Assembly (NCBI GenBank): GCA_028641055.1
Contig: CM054062.1
Span: forward strand, 275,151,349-275,215,348
Reading direction: 5' to 3'
DNA from: Alopecurus myosuroides
Taxonomy: Eukaryota > Streptophyta > Magnoliopsida > Poales > Poaceae
DNA length: 64,000 nucleotides
Below the pieces are notes generated by a model. The model saw only the letters and a list, made by a program, of their open reading frames with translations. It ran no database searches and was not told the origin of the DNA. Position 1 is the stretch's first letter; each line of letters begins with the position of its first letter. This document shows, piece after piece, positions 45,230-57,491 of this stretch. A program made the position numbers and the translations under genes.

Positions 45230-45713
45230 ATGAAAAATAGAATGTCTATTGTGATGTTGACAAAAACCCATCCTTTGTGGTCACAAGACTGCTTACAACG
45301 TCTACTCAAGAACATCATGATCAACTTTGCAACCTCTCACAAACTAGAGTCGGCATCAATGGCTAGTCTACCAAAGATATCATCGATTGCGGAAGTTTCC
45401 ACAACCTTGCTAGCAAAGAGCTATGCAAAAAATCAAATAGCCATACAAGAAGCATACCCATCCATATCATGTCCAATGGTTAAGTGACTACGATACTTTC
45501 AAAATCCAACACATGGTAAATGTTTCCTTCAAAACTGGACCATATGAGGACACTGTTGAGTGTGATGTGGTGCCTATGACCATGTGTCACCTTCTCCTCG
45601 GAAGACCTTGGCACTATGAAAAAAGTGGAATACATGATGGACGTACAAATTACTATAGCTTCAAGTGGAACAACAAACATTTGTGCTCCGTCCTATCGCC
45701 CCAACCCAAGTGA
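45230..45713 (+). pseudogene. Gypsy aspartic protease remnant
   Basis: A protease active-site-like IIDCGSFHNLASKEL is readable near 45375-45425 and MTMCHLLLGRPWHYEK near 45575-45620, in different frames. The usual second Gly is replaced by Cys (DCGS). Confidence 0.65.
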
Positions 45714-45984
45714 TTGCCAAGAATGCAAAGAAGCTTTCACACACGCAACAAGAGAAACAATCTAGTGATTTGAGTGGTGAGAGAGAGATCCAACAAAAGG
45801 AGAGTGAGAGCCAAAATCCAAACATGAGAGGAAAAATCCAGAGTGCTTCAAAAGGCCTTGCCTTACTTTCCGCCAAATGAGAGATGCGAGAATTCAGGGA
45901 TGACCCATCCCACTTTGTGCTTGTGCGCAAAGGCGAAGTCCTTGAGACTAATGATAACAAGCTTTCCTCTGTCTTTGGTGCCTA

Positions 45985-47235
45985 TCTTGCAGGAATTTGA
46001 GGATGCATTTTCCCGAAGAGCTACCACCGGGCATACCTCCCCTTCGATCCACTGAACACAATATCGACCTCATACCGGGTGACCCTCTTCCAAACCGTGC
46101 TTCTCACTACACAAACCCCGAGGAGACCAATTAAATCGAGCGGAAAATACAAGAACTTCTAAACAAAGGTTTTATTCGTGAATCTCTTAGCCCTTGGGAC
46201 GTTCTGGTCATCCTTGTTCCCAAACAAGATGATACTCTTTCTATGTGCATGGATTTCCGCCCTATAAATTCTATCACAATTAGGTATAGAAATCCCATTC
46301 ATACGCTAGATAATATGCTTGATGAAATATGTGGTGCTACTATTTTTTCTGAAATTGATCTTAAAAGTGGATATCATCAAATTCGCATGAGCACAAGAGG
46401 TGAATGGAAAACTGCCTTCAAAATTAAACTTGGTTTGTATGAATGGCTTGTCATGCCTTTTGTAATTTCAAACTCCCCATCAACATTTATGTGTCTCATG
46501 AATGAAGTTATAAGAATTTTAATAGGAAAAATTGTGGTTGTCTATTTCGATGACATCCTCATCTATACCAAATCTTTGGAAAATCACCTTGATCATATTT
46601 CACAAGTCTTGTTGGCTCTTTGAAAAGCAAATAAAATTGCAAATCTTTCCGAGTGCAATTTTTGTACCGACAAGTTTGTTTTCTTTGTTTTGGTGGTTTC
46701 CTCCAATGGCATTGAAGTAGACAAAAAGAAAGTAAAGGCAATTAGAAATTGGCCTAACCCAACTTCCATGGGAGAGATAAGACGTTTTCATGGTCTTTCC
46801 GGTTTCTATGGCCGATTTGTGAAGGATTCTTCAACCATTACATGTACTTTAAATGATCTTACAAATAATAATGTACCGTTTTCTTGGGGCAATGCACAAC
46901 AAAACGCATTTGATACAAAGAAGAATGTACCGTTTTCCGGTTTCTATGATTCTTCAACCATTGCTTGTTTTGCTAGATTTTTAGAATACTTTTGAAATTG
47001 AATGTTATTCTAGTGGCCTAGGAATTGGTGGCATTGTAATGAAAAATGGACGTCACATTTCCTACCATAGTGACAAACTAGATGGTTCTAGACTTAACTA
47101 TCCAATTTACGACGAAGAGCTTTTCGCATTGGTTTGAGTTTTGGAAGTTTGGCAACACTATATTTGGCCTAAATAATTTTTAATTCATTACGATCATGAA
47201 TCACTGAAATATTTGAAGAGTCAAGCAAACATAAA
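45985..47235 (+). pseudogene. pol: Gypsy reverse transcriptase and partial RNase H remnant
   Basis: It begins ILQEFEDAF and continues after a frameshift and a TAA (46132-46134) through NKGFIRESLSPWDV, MCMDFRPINSI, EIDLKSGYHQIRM, VMPFVISNSPSTF and YFDDILIYTK. It then breaks frame near 46620. The RNase H part (GIGGIVMKNGRHISYHSDKL) has further stops. It ends in DHESLKYLKSQANIK at the Harbinger junction. Confidence 0.88.
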
Positions 47236-47240
47236 AACAA

Positions 47241-49285
47241 AATACATGCAAAATACATGCGAAAACTGCCCCTTTTTTCCGCCCCGGCGCGAAACGGCGC
47301 AATTCTGGAAGCTCGGGGGGGGCGCGTTTCCCAGCCGTGAAATCCAGGCCGCCCCCCCAGCCGGCGATTCGCCCAAATTTAGGCAGGTAGAGTTTTGGCA
47401 CACAAATAATTGAAGTTTTTCCACACAAATAAATAGAGTTTTGCCACACAAATAAATAGTTCAACAATTTAAACAAAATAAATAAATTAAACTAGTCATC
47501 GTCATCATCCTCAACATTGCCATTCCTCTTTCGCGCCCACAAATGCTGCACCAGGTCATTCTGCAGAGCATGGTGTGTTCCAGCGTGTCGAATCTCCTGT
47601 CGCTTGGTGAGGAAGTCTGTCCATGATGCCGGCACCTGGTGATCGACAGTTGCAAGAGGGCCCTGCCGGTAGTATGGTGTGCTTGCCTCACTGTCAGGAA
47701 CCGGGTCATCCCGCTCACTCTCAATGATCATGTTGTGCAAGATCACACAATACTGCATCACCTCCCACATGTTGGACTTCGACCAAGTCATAGCTGGGTA
47801 CCGGACAACAGCGAATCGAGATTGCAGCGCACCAAATGCCCGCTCAACATCCTTCCTGCAAGCCTCCTGGCATTTGGAAAACCAAGCTTTTGCGCTTCCT
47901 GGGATAGGGTTGGAGATGCTCTTCACAAAATTTGCCCTCTTCGGGTAGATGCCATCTGCAAGATAATACCCCTTTGTATACTGGTCTCCATTGATCTCAT
48001 AGTTCACAGGGGGCATGGCCTTCGACAAGCTCGGCAAATACATTCGAGCACTGCAAGACATTGATGTTGTTGTGACTTCCAGGCATACCAAAGAATGAAT
48101 GCCAAATCCATAGATCGTACGAAGCCACAACCTCGAGAACCACCGAGCACTCTCCTTTCCTTTCCCTTGTACATCCCCTTCCAGTCAAATGGACAGTTCT
48201 TCCATGCCCAATGCATACAGTCGATACTGCCAAGCATCCTAGGAAACCCTCTTGCTTTATTCTGTGCGACGAGACGAGCAGTGTCCTGCGCATTGGGTGA
48301 TCGCAGGTATATTGGGCCAAAAACTGCAACCACTGCCCGACAGAACTTGTTCAAGACCTCGAGGGTCGTGGACTCACTCATGCGCAGGTAGTCATCTTTT
48401 GCATATGCGGGAGCACCGTATGCAAGCAACCTCATGGCCATCGTGCACTTATGAATAAAGGTAAAGCCTATCGTGCCGGTGCAGTCCTTCTTCAACTTGA
48501 AGTAGGTGTCGAACTCCCGGATGGCATGCATGATCTTGAGGAAGAGCGTGCGTTTCATCCTGAAACGACACCGGAACAACTTCTCGTCGTTGGTGGGATC
48601 CTCGGCGAAGTAGTCAGAGTAGAGGATGCAGTAGCCCTCGTACCGCTGCCTCGGCTTGCTCTTGCGGCGACCGGGCTTCGATCCAGCACGCTGCGGCTGG
48701 GTGGCCTGGGCCTGCAAGCTGGCCAGGCAGCTCAGGATCAGCAGGTGTTCCTCATCGTCGATGGCGGCCTGATCTTTCTCGTCGAAGAGCACGGCGAGCA
48801 TCTCCTCGGCGTCGGAGTCCATGGCTCGGACAGAACGTCTAACACCTTGCGGGTGGTGGACGCGGTTCGCCGGGCACAACCTCCTCCGCGGCGGAGACGC
48901 GAGCAAACGGAGGCGACGGTGTGGTGGAGCTAGACGCGGTGGTTTGCCTCGTCGCTCATGTGTGATGGCGGCCGACGGAGGCGACGTGGGGGGTGGCCGA
49001 CAGGGTGGCAACGGCGAGGCGAGCGAGAGGAAAAGCCGAGTCGGGGTGGGGAAAATGGCGCACCCTCGCCGACAGCGCTGGCCCACGCGCGCTTTTCCTT
49101 CCGCCTCCCCCCAAGCCAAACCCAATGGGATGGGTTCCGCCTGGGTGCGACGGTGCTAATTTCCGCCGAAACGGCGCTATTTCGGGTTCTGGGGGGCCGG
49201 CTGGTAGAAAAACGGCGCTTTTAAGGAAAACGACGCTAATTCGCGTCCTGGGGGCGCTGGGGGGGGGGGGCGATCGGAGATGCCC
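47241..49285 (-). mobile_element. PIF/Harbinger transposon inserted in the Gypsy RNase H
   Basis: The coding sequence of the host Gypsy stops at about 47240 and resumes at 49286 (PYVIKYKKGKENVVADALS). The right end reads GGAGATGCCC followed by TTA, consistent with a Harbinger end and a 3-bp target site. The exact left end is unclear because no matching GGGCATCTCC is seen there. Both ends of the insert are GC-rich with homopolymer runs. Confidence 0.75.
47492..48822 (-). pseudogene. Harbinger transposase (DDE_Tnp_4 type) with two frameshifts
   Basis: Starts at Met 48822 ([17 protein letters not shown]). It reads through [52 protein letters not shown] and the first catalytic Asp region ([19 protein letters not shown]). 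Near 48155 the frame shifts to [20 protein letters not shown] (second Asp) and [12 protein letters not shown]. Near 48010 it shifts again to [38 protein letters not shown] and LHNMIIESERDD, ending after acidic DDDDD. Unlike the copy at 15.2 kb it keeps all domains, so it is a near-intact transposase disabled by small indels. Confidence 0.9.
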
Positions 49286-50175
49286 TTATGTCATCAAATA
49301 CAAAAAGGGTAAAGAAAATGTTGTTGCGGATGCATTATCCCACATGGAATGCCTTCTTACGCGTCTTGAGATAAATGTGATTGGTTTGGATGATATTAAG
49401 GATTTGTACCCATCCGATGGTTTCTTTGTACATATCTTTTTTTTTTGCAAATCTAAGTTTGAAGATTTCTATATACACAAAGGATTCTTGTTTAAATCTA
49501 ACAACCTGTGTATTCCAAAGTACTCTCTTCGTCTTTTGTTATTGATGGAGTCACATGAAGGAGGCCTTGCGGGACACTTTGGAAGAGATAATACATACAA
49601 CATGCTCTCTACCAACTACTATGGGCCTAAGATGAGGCACAAAGTGGAACGACTTGCAAGCAATGTCAAACATGTCTCCGAGCTAAGTATTCTTCCAATT
49701 CTCATGGTCTTTACATACCATTGCCACCACATATCCCTTGGAGTAAAATTAGCATGGACTTCGTGTTAGGAATACCAGACACAAAAACACATATGTATTA
49801 AATATTTGTACTTGTTGACCGCTTTTCAAAGATGGCACATTTCATTACATGCAATAGAACGGACGATGCTTCGGATATCGCAAACTTTTTTTTCATAGAA
49901 TTTTTTGAATACACTGTGTCCAAAGAAAATAGTGTCGGATCGAGACGTGAAGTTCACATCCTACTTTTGGAATACATTGATGGCCAAGCTCGGTGTCCAA
50001 CTACTATTCTCTGCCACCTATTACCCACACACTAATGGCCAAACCGAAGTGGTGAATCAGACTCTATCTTCCCTCCTTAGAGCATTGATCAAGCCCAACC
50101 TCAAGAACTGGGAAGAGTACACCCCTCACGCCAAGTTCGCCTACAATCGAGCACTTCATAAAGCTACAAATAAAA
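49286..50175 (+). pseudogene. pol: Gypsy RNase H end and integrase remnant
   Basis: It resumes at VIKYKKGKENVVADALS and continues with the integrase zinc region (MESHEGGLAGHFGRDNT). A degenerate core follows in several frames, including [17 protein letters not shown] with the second Asp and [13 protein letters not shown] with the catalytic Glu. It is cut at KATNKM where the next LTR begins. Confidence 0.85.
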
Positions 50176-51269
50176 TGTTGGGACGCGTAGAGATAAACGA
50201 AAACCACTAGACGCGATGCTTCCAAGATCTAGCCGAGGTAGAAGGCCACGAGTATTACCACTAGACACGCAGGTGCGGATTATCGATACAGCGCATCGGG
50301 GCAGTGCAGTCCCACGATCCGATCCAGCTGATCCGATCCACGAACGTCGAAGTGCTGAACGTACAACACCTCTGCCGGTATCCACACGTACGAGGAGGAG
50401 CTCCGACGGCGGACTTCTAGGTCCGGTACGATGGCTGGACTGAGTGGGGCTAGGGTTCCCAACGCATGGGAGTGGACTAACGTACCCGCTGGGCAACCTG
50501 CGCCCCTCTTTATATAGCGTATGGTAATGGGCTTCACAATACTTGTGGCCCATTCCCTTTGTGAGTCCGACTCACATACTCAGTCCATTTCCGGTTCGGG
50601 TCCAACCCGACCAATACATTGCTCCCGCTCTTAAGTGTGCGACCCTGCAGGCTCATGGCGACTTGGACACGATTGGAGTCCGACTCTCAATCAATCAATC
50701 GGTAGCGGCTCCTAGCAGAACGTGTTGACTCCCAAGTCCCATTGAGTCATGATGACATACCTTTCAATGTGATATTCATCTTAGTCCCTTTTGCCTCACG
50801 ATATACCTTGCCGAACTATAGGCGATTTATCCTCATCCCTTTAATAGTTCAACTCTCTTCTCGATCCGTGATATGTGATTCATCTGACTAACTCTTAGTC
50901 AACAGACACAGTTAACACTTAACTGAGTCGCGCATGGCTATGCTTCTTGAATCATATCACTCGAGAGGGCCCAAAGAATATCTCTCCAATCGGAGGGGCA
51001 AAATCCCATCTTGATTATCCATATCACGCAGATTGCTTCTCATTCGACCTGAACTCTGCCTTTATAGTTGCCTTGTCACAGAACAACGTTTGACAGAACC
51101 TAAGTCGGTGATCCACAACTCAGATTATGCGACAACCTCAGGTCTAAGGATTACATTGATTGAGAAATGACGACTTGCTCGTTGCATCTCAATGTGGGTC
51201 AGTCCTACTTGCTAAACTCTTTTAGCCAAGTTCGTGAACGTTGGAATGGCATCACCATTGAACGGACAA
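50176..51269 (-). repeat. LTR-like segment, minus orientation
   Basis: It begins TGTTGGGACGCG at the point where the Gypsy integrase is broken and ends GAACGGACA just before the next element. On the minus strand it carries a TATATAAAG box near 50512-50520, followed by a GC-rich leader, as in LTR promoters. No gag-pol partner and no matching LTR is in the window, so it may be a solo or truncated LTR. The right boundary is inferred. Confidence 0.5.
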
Positions 51270-54028
51270 TGACGTCGCCTAGAGGGGGGGGGGTGAATAG
51301 GCGATTAAAACTTTTCCGGTTAATGCTAGCTAAATGCGGAAATAAACTAGGTGTTTAAATTAACAAGCATACAACCTAAATATTCTAGGGTAAACTAGAT
51401 GAACAAATAACTTATGCTAAGCAAGACAAGTAACAAGGTGATAGCAAGATATATAACTTCAAGCTCGAAGGCTATCACAATGTAAATTGCATAAGTAAAA
51501 AGCTCGGGTATAGAAATAACCGAGGCACACGGAGACCAAGATGTATTCCCGAGTTCCTCCCACAAAGGGGAGTACGTCTCGTTGGAGGGGTGTGAGCTCA
51601 CCACGAAGGCCTACTCAACGCCACAAAGGCCTCACCCTATTCTCCGATGAACCCCGCCACAAAGGCCTAGTTCACCTTCCACTATATGGCAACCTTCAAA
51701 CCCGAGGCACGCATCCACAACTCAATTGGAGGCTCTCGGTGTCACCACAATCTTGGGGCACGCATCCACAACTCAATTGGAGGCTCCCAAGAACACCACA
51801 AGTCGTCTAGGGTCCAAGACCCAAGAGCAACAAGCTCACAAACTTTCAACTTCCACGATTCCTCGTGGAGAGAGCAAACCGATGCAACCGATGCAAATGG
51901 CAAGAGCACAAGTGCTCAAATCCTTCACTCTCAAATTCCAACAAAGCAACAAATGCTTATGGGGGAATAAGAGAGGAAGAACAATGGAGGAGAAACACCA
52001 AGAACTCCAAGATCAAGATCTACTAAGTTTCCCTCACTAAGAAGGAAGATGGATTCGTGGAAATGTAGGTCGAGATCTCCTCTACCTTCTCCCTCAAAGA
52101 TATGCAAGAATCATAGGAGGGATTGGGAGAGGGGCAAGTTTTCCAAGGTCAACAATGGTGGGAGAGAAGGGGAAAAACGTGCTTAGAAGACTTGGGGACC
52201 AATGGGGAAGAAAGCCCCCTTAAATAGGTCCCCACAAAAACTAGCCGTTTGTGCAGGAATTTGGGACCGGAATATCTGGTCCAAGTTTGGACCGGAATAT
52301 CCGGTCTCAAGATCTGCTCGAAACATGTTGACTTTAACCGGAATATCCGGTCCCATTGGAATAATCCGGTACCAATAATCCGGCTCAACTCTGTGAGCAA
52401 ACTGGTCTGAAAACTGCCCAAACCGGAATATCCGGTATGCCCCGAATAATCCGGTTCAAATAATCCGGTTCACTCCAGGAGGTTCAAGCTTCTAGTCCTT
52501 AGCCATTTTTCGCAGCAACCGGAATATCCGGTCCAGGATGAATAATCCGGACCAAATAATCCGGTTGACTCCAGTAGCTCCAAGCTTCCAGTCCTTAGCC
52601 ATTTTTCGCAACAAACTCCACAACCGGAATATCCGGTTTGAGATGAATAATCCGGCTCCAAATAATCCGGCTCATCTCTGTCCCGAATATGGACCAAAAC
52701 TACCCTAACCGGAATATCCGGTTGCCCAGAATAATCCGGTTAGAATAATCCGGTTGAGTTCTGAAACAGAGAGGCTGAACTAGAAACCCCATAACTTTTG
52801 CAAATGAACTCCGAACGAGGTAAATCCAATTGCATTGGAAAGATAACAGCAAGGAGTATCCAAACAACAAGTGAAAATATTGATACCTCAAAGTATGGAG
52901 AAGTTACCACACATGGAAGGTGTGGGAACATTCTCAAAGACGAACGGAATATTTTCACCACCGAAAACGCAACAAGTTTTTCTTACGAAATCCGTTTTCG
53001 AGAAACCAAGGCTTGTCATGAAGATCACGACAAGCACTAAAACCCAAAGGAGACAAAAGCCAAATAAGAACCAAGAAAGATGATATGCAAAGTATGCAAA
53101 GGTTTGAGCTCTCCATAACGATTCGATCGAGTTAGTCACTTGAGAGCCCCTCTTGATAGTACGACTATCTATCCTATAACCCGGTCTCCCAAAGACACGA
53201 GACCGGTAAAATAGAAAACCTATCAAGATTATACCTTTGCCTTGAGCATTCCACTTGAGCTAGATGATGACGATCTTGACTCTCTCAAGTTGGATCTTCT
53301 TTCTTGATTGCGCTTGCTAGCACAAACTCCGCTTGATGAAGACTTGCAAGTTGCTCCCCCAAACACCATTATGGGAGAGACTAGCTCCCCCATACACCAT
53401 TATGGGAGAGACCCTTCGGCAAATCTTCACAAGGCCACAAACTCCAAAAGGGTGGCAAGCATCAAGCATAGGATATCTTCTAGATGCTTCACTTGAGCTT
53501 CCACGTCAAGCTAGATGACAAACACCGCTTGACGACGACATAGACCATGGGCTATAGGAAATCTTACTTTTGGTTCATTCCCATGGAAAGATATCTAACC
53601 ACACATAGAGATGCGACACACACATAACATGGGTTAGTTCACAAAGCTATATTGACAAATGCTTACCATACCATGAGATACACAATCCCACTTGGTACAA
53701 CTTGTAGCTTTGTGTGTTGATCGCTTGCTTGATCAACCTTGTATCTTTGCTTCTCACTTCTAAAGATGATGTCTTGAAGATGATAATGAAATATCACATA
53801 ATCCTTTTCTTCAAGACATACTAGCAATAAGCTCAACTCAAACCTTGACCATTCTTGATATAAATCCTTGAATGTAACAATGGCCATCAAGGAAGCTAAT
53901 AGAGTTCAACACATGAACTCCATTATTTCCTATGGACAAGATCTACAAAGATAACTCAATGCAAACATTAGTCCATAAGGATTGTCATTAATTACCAAAA
54001 CCACATATGGAGGAACCATGCGCTTTCA
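51270..54028 (-). repeat. 3' LTR (about 2.76 kb) of a gag-only LTR retrotransposon
   Basis: On the plus strand it starts TGACGTCGCCTAG and ends GCGCTTTCA (TG...CA). On the minus strand a purine tract (AAAATGGGGGAGA) lies immediately upstream of the LTR start, as expected for a 3' LTR. A TATTTAAG box occurs at about 52219-52226. The interior contains the CCGGAATATCCGG cluster. Confidence 0.65.
52266..52760. repeat. Cluster of CCGGAATATCCGG palindromes
   Basis: At least six perfect copies of the 13-bp palindrome, one variant, and many AATAATCCGG half-like words occur in 500 bp inside the LTR. They are duplicated at about 60337-60831. Two embedded segments (CTTAGCCATTTTTCGCA) also repeat about 100 bp apart. 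Confidence 0.85.
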
Positions 54029-54043
54029 ATCTCCCCCATTTTG
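54029..54043 (-). other. Polypurine tract of the gag-only element
   Basis: On the minus strand AAATGGGGGAGATT directly precedes the LTR start. The second copy lies at 62100-62114. Confidence 0.6.
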
Positions 54044-57000
54044 GTAATTGATGACAATCCCTTTTTACGAGGGTTTATATGATGAATAAAGCAAACATGC
54101 TAAACAAGAGCAAGGATGCAATAGCATGGAAAGGCAAATGCTTAAGAACGAAACTAAAGCATAAACCAAATTCCCATAAACCAAATTCCCTTAAACCCTC
54201 TAAACTTCTCCCCCATTGGCATCCATTGCCGAAATGGGAAAAAAGATTAGAAGGCCAATATAGTAAGAGCTCCCCCATAGAGTATGCATTCCTCATGATA
54301 TGAGTGAACTCAAGTGCATATATCTCACTATAAATAGATGGAGGGAGATCAAACTACATTGAGGATCCAAAGGTTTACAAGAAAATTAAAAATGATGGAT
54401 ACTTTCACAAAGAAGGAACCAACCACAAGGATCCGAAAAACCGATTGACCAAAATCAATATTTTGATAAGATCAACCAAGTGTTCTAGAAAATCAAGAGG
54501 GAACTCCCCAAGGTACATGCACAATGTTAGATTTGAATTACTATATAGTGTGCACAACATGGAATCATCACTCCCTTATAGATAATTTTGAACACAAACA
54601 AGAGCAAGCGAATAGATTGGAAATGAGGCAAAGCAACTTGCAAACAAACAAAAGTTGAGCAAAGAAGATCAAGAAGTGACAAATAGAGACTTACTCAACC
54701 GAAATAGATGCGTGTGACAAGGAAAAACATTTTTAGGAGACTAATAGGATGATAGAATCATCAACATAGTCTTTCAATATAGGAGGCACATAGTGCATAT
54801 CATGTCTTTCCCATACACACAAACCATCAAATGATAAAACACATAGGTCCACAAGCTTATTAAGATGCAAAAGGAATACCAAACCAAAAGCAAAGCTTGT
54901 GCCTTTTAGGAACCACAAAGGAATATAAAGCAATAAAAAGTGGTCACTAAAGAAATAGAATATCAATTAAAGATGTAACTATTATCGTGTGTATAAGTTT
55001 CTAAGTGGACAACAATCACAAAGATATATATCCACAAAGAAACATGCACACACAAAATAGGCACAAAGGAGAAGAACATGATATCCAAGAGAGGTTCATT
55101 AATATACCAATAAGATTTTTGCTTGAAAGCAAAGCACTAAGCTTAGTTTAATCTTAAGGGGATATAGATGAACACACAAAACTCATCAAAGCATCACAAA
55201 TATCACAAGGGAAAAGTGATAGTTGGAATGCTTCGAGAAAGGTAACGCATATCACAAAATATTCAAATGGTTTTTGAGAATTCATCAATATTGCATATGA
55301 GAGACTTCGAGTAGAAGTTGCTAGATTAATATACTTGGGATTGGTGAATCATAAAATGATTATAAATATCCCCTAGATATGTAATCATCCCGGCTTACTC
55401 ATATTTGCAATAAAGATGTTTTTGATAAGACATTTGCAAGAACCAAATGAAATGCAACAAAGGAAATCATGCCAAGAAGCAACCTACACAAGGTTGAAAT
55501 CTAGAAATGTATGCATGAGATAGATACTTGTTACCGAGACGACATTGGTGATGAAGAGGATGCGAGTTTGATAATCATCGAAGCTTGACTCCTATAATAC
55601 CATGGTGAGAACACCTTCCTTATGAATGGAGCAAGCAACCAATGTATCTCCATTGTACCTAAAACAAAATTCAAGTACAAAATGGTACCCAAACTCATTG
55701 GGTCCAAAGTAGTTAGAACAACTACAATACATAGGACAAACTCCAAATAAATATGTGCATATTAATATGAATTTGAATTTCATGCACATCTTAGCCTTTT
55801 AGGATTTGATGGAGTTTATCCTATATATTGGATCAACGAAAGTAAGCATGCCAAAAATATATACATAGAAAATATGCATGCACAAAACTTTCAAGAACCA
55901 AAACAAGATACAAATTGGACAAAGAACTAATTAAACCAAGAAGCCACTCACAAGAGTGAAAAGAAAGAGAATTGTCCAAAATATATCAAGACCCAAATCA
56001 ACACATGATTGAGGAAACCAACATAGAGAGGATACCAAAAAAACATAAAAGAGTGAACAAACCCTCTACACTTTTCATGATAGCACACAAAGTACCAAGA
56101 CGAAAAGTGTTTGTCTTCCAAAGAGACAAGTCATTGGGAAAACAAACAAATTTAAAGACAACAAGTGTTCAAACGCATATAGGATAGTTCTTCCAATAAT
56201 AGTGCATTATTTATGATCTTGCATTTGAATACAAAATGCACACAATGGAATCATTACTCTCCATATATATTATTCAAACACTAGTCATGTTTAAATAAAA
56301 ACAATTAGATGCAATACCAATTTAAGGAATGGTGATCTACTCAATGTAGGATAGCTTCCCCAAGAATAGTGCAACCCAAAGAAGTATGACTTTGAACACA
56401 AGTGCACAAGTATGGGATCATTGCTTTTCCTAACTCAAGAAAGCATGAAACAAATTTTGAGTAGAGCAAGGAAGACACAAAGTAGTTTGAACCAAACAAA
56501 ATCCTTGGCAAGAAACAAGGCAATATTAGAGCAATGGCCAAAGTAAATATGATCAATAAACTTACCACAAATTATTATAACTTGTCAAAGACAAGAGATG
56601 TATGGAGATATTTCTCGGTGGTAGATTTGTTCACAATCATATTCACAAAACATAAGCATGTGGTAAAATATAGGAATAAAAAACATGCTTAGATAGAGAT
56701 TCTTGAAGGCTTCAAATAAAACTCGAAAAAGCAAGGCAACAAGAAACTCTCTAACAAACAAGATACCAAAGAAGAGAGACACAAGATATTTTAAGTAAAT
56801 ATGGAACTTGTTTGAGCAACGTGCCACTTAGGAACAAGATAACTAGAATATCAACTCTAGGTGGCAATACCTCACATGTTCACATTTTCTAGGCTTGTAA
56901 TATGCACATAGCTTATTACTCCCCCATAATGTGATAATCCATTGAAATCAACAAGAGGCAAAAATAAATCCAACAAGAGAAAGTTAATGGACATTAGAAT

Positions 57001-57491
57001 TTGAATTTCTCATGAGGAAGACATACCATATAGAGACAAGATAATATTGATATATCAACACTAAGTGGTATTACTCATGTACACACATTTTAGGATAGTA
57101 AAGTGCAAAGCATATTACTCCCCCAAAATGGGATAGTCCATTAGTCTCCCAAAGAGCCAACTAAGATAAGAAACAATAGCAATGAAGGCTCAACACAAAG
57201 AACACAAGTACATGGAGTGCAAACCAATAAACATAACTAGATTACTCAAGATAGGTAAGTAGGAAGCACTACATATACAAACACATGCTAGAAACAAAAC
57301 TAACATATGCAAGGGAGCAAGCAACTTTCAATTGTATGTAGATTTAAATACAAGTTACCGCTTGGAGGAACATTGGGTAAGAGATATATATAATCCAAGT
57401 GACTTGGCATGAGGAAATATAATTGATGAAGATCCCTTAATTCTTCATAAAAATAGCCAAGTCTCCAATGCCCTCCAACAACACCTATTGA
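54044..57491 (-). other. Non-coding interior of the gag-only element
   Basis: About 3.4 kb of A-rich sequence between gag and the polypurine tract, where pol would be expected. Only short ORFs occur, none with RT, RNase H or integrase motifs. Two related CTCCCCCATAATGTGATA-like segments (56930, 57117) show a small internal repeat. Confidence 0.6.

Larger units (their letters stand above)
43159..50175 (+). mobile_element. Decayed Ty3/Gypsy retrotransposon, split by a Harbinger insertion
   Basis: In order on the plus strand: gag, protease, RT, RNase H, then after the DNA transposon the RNase H end and integrase. All parts carry frameshifts and stops. The chromovirus-like RT motif YFDDILIY is present. 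The 3' part is cut off at 50175 where an LTR-like segment begins inside the integrase. Its own LTRs were not identified. Confidence 0.8.

Noticed and set aside
47201..47476. Small ORFs at the left end of the Harbinger insertion
   Set aside because: No similarity recognised; they lie in the GC-rich non-coding end of the transposon.
52266..52760. CRISPR-like array
   Set aside because: Repeats are short palindromes at irregular spacing inside a plant LTR; no spacers of uniform size and no cas genes.
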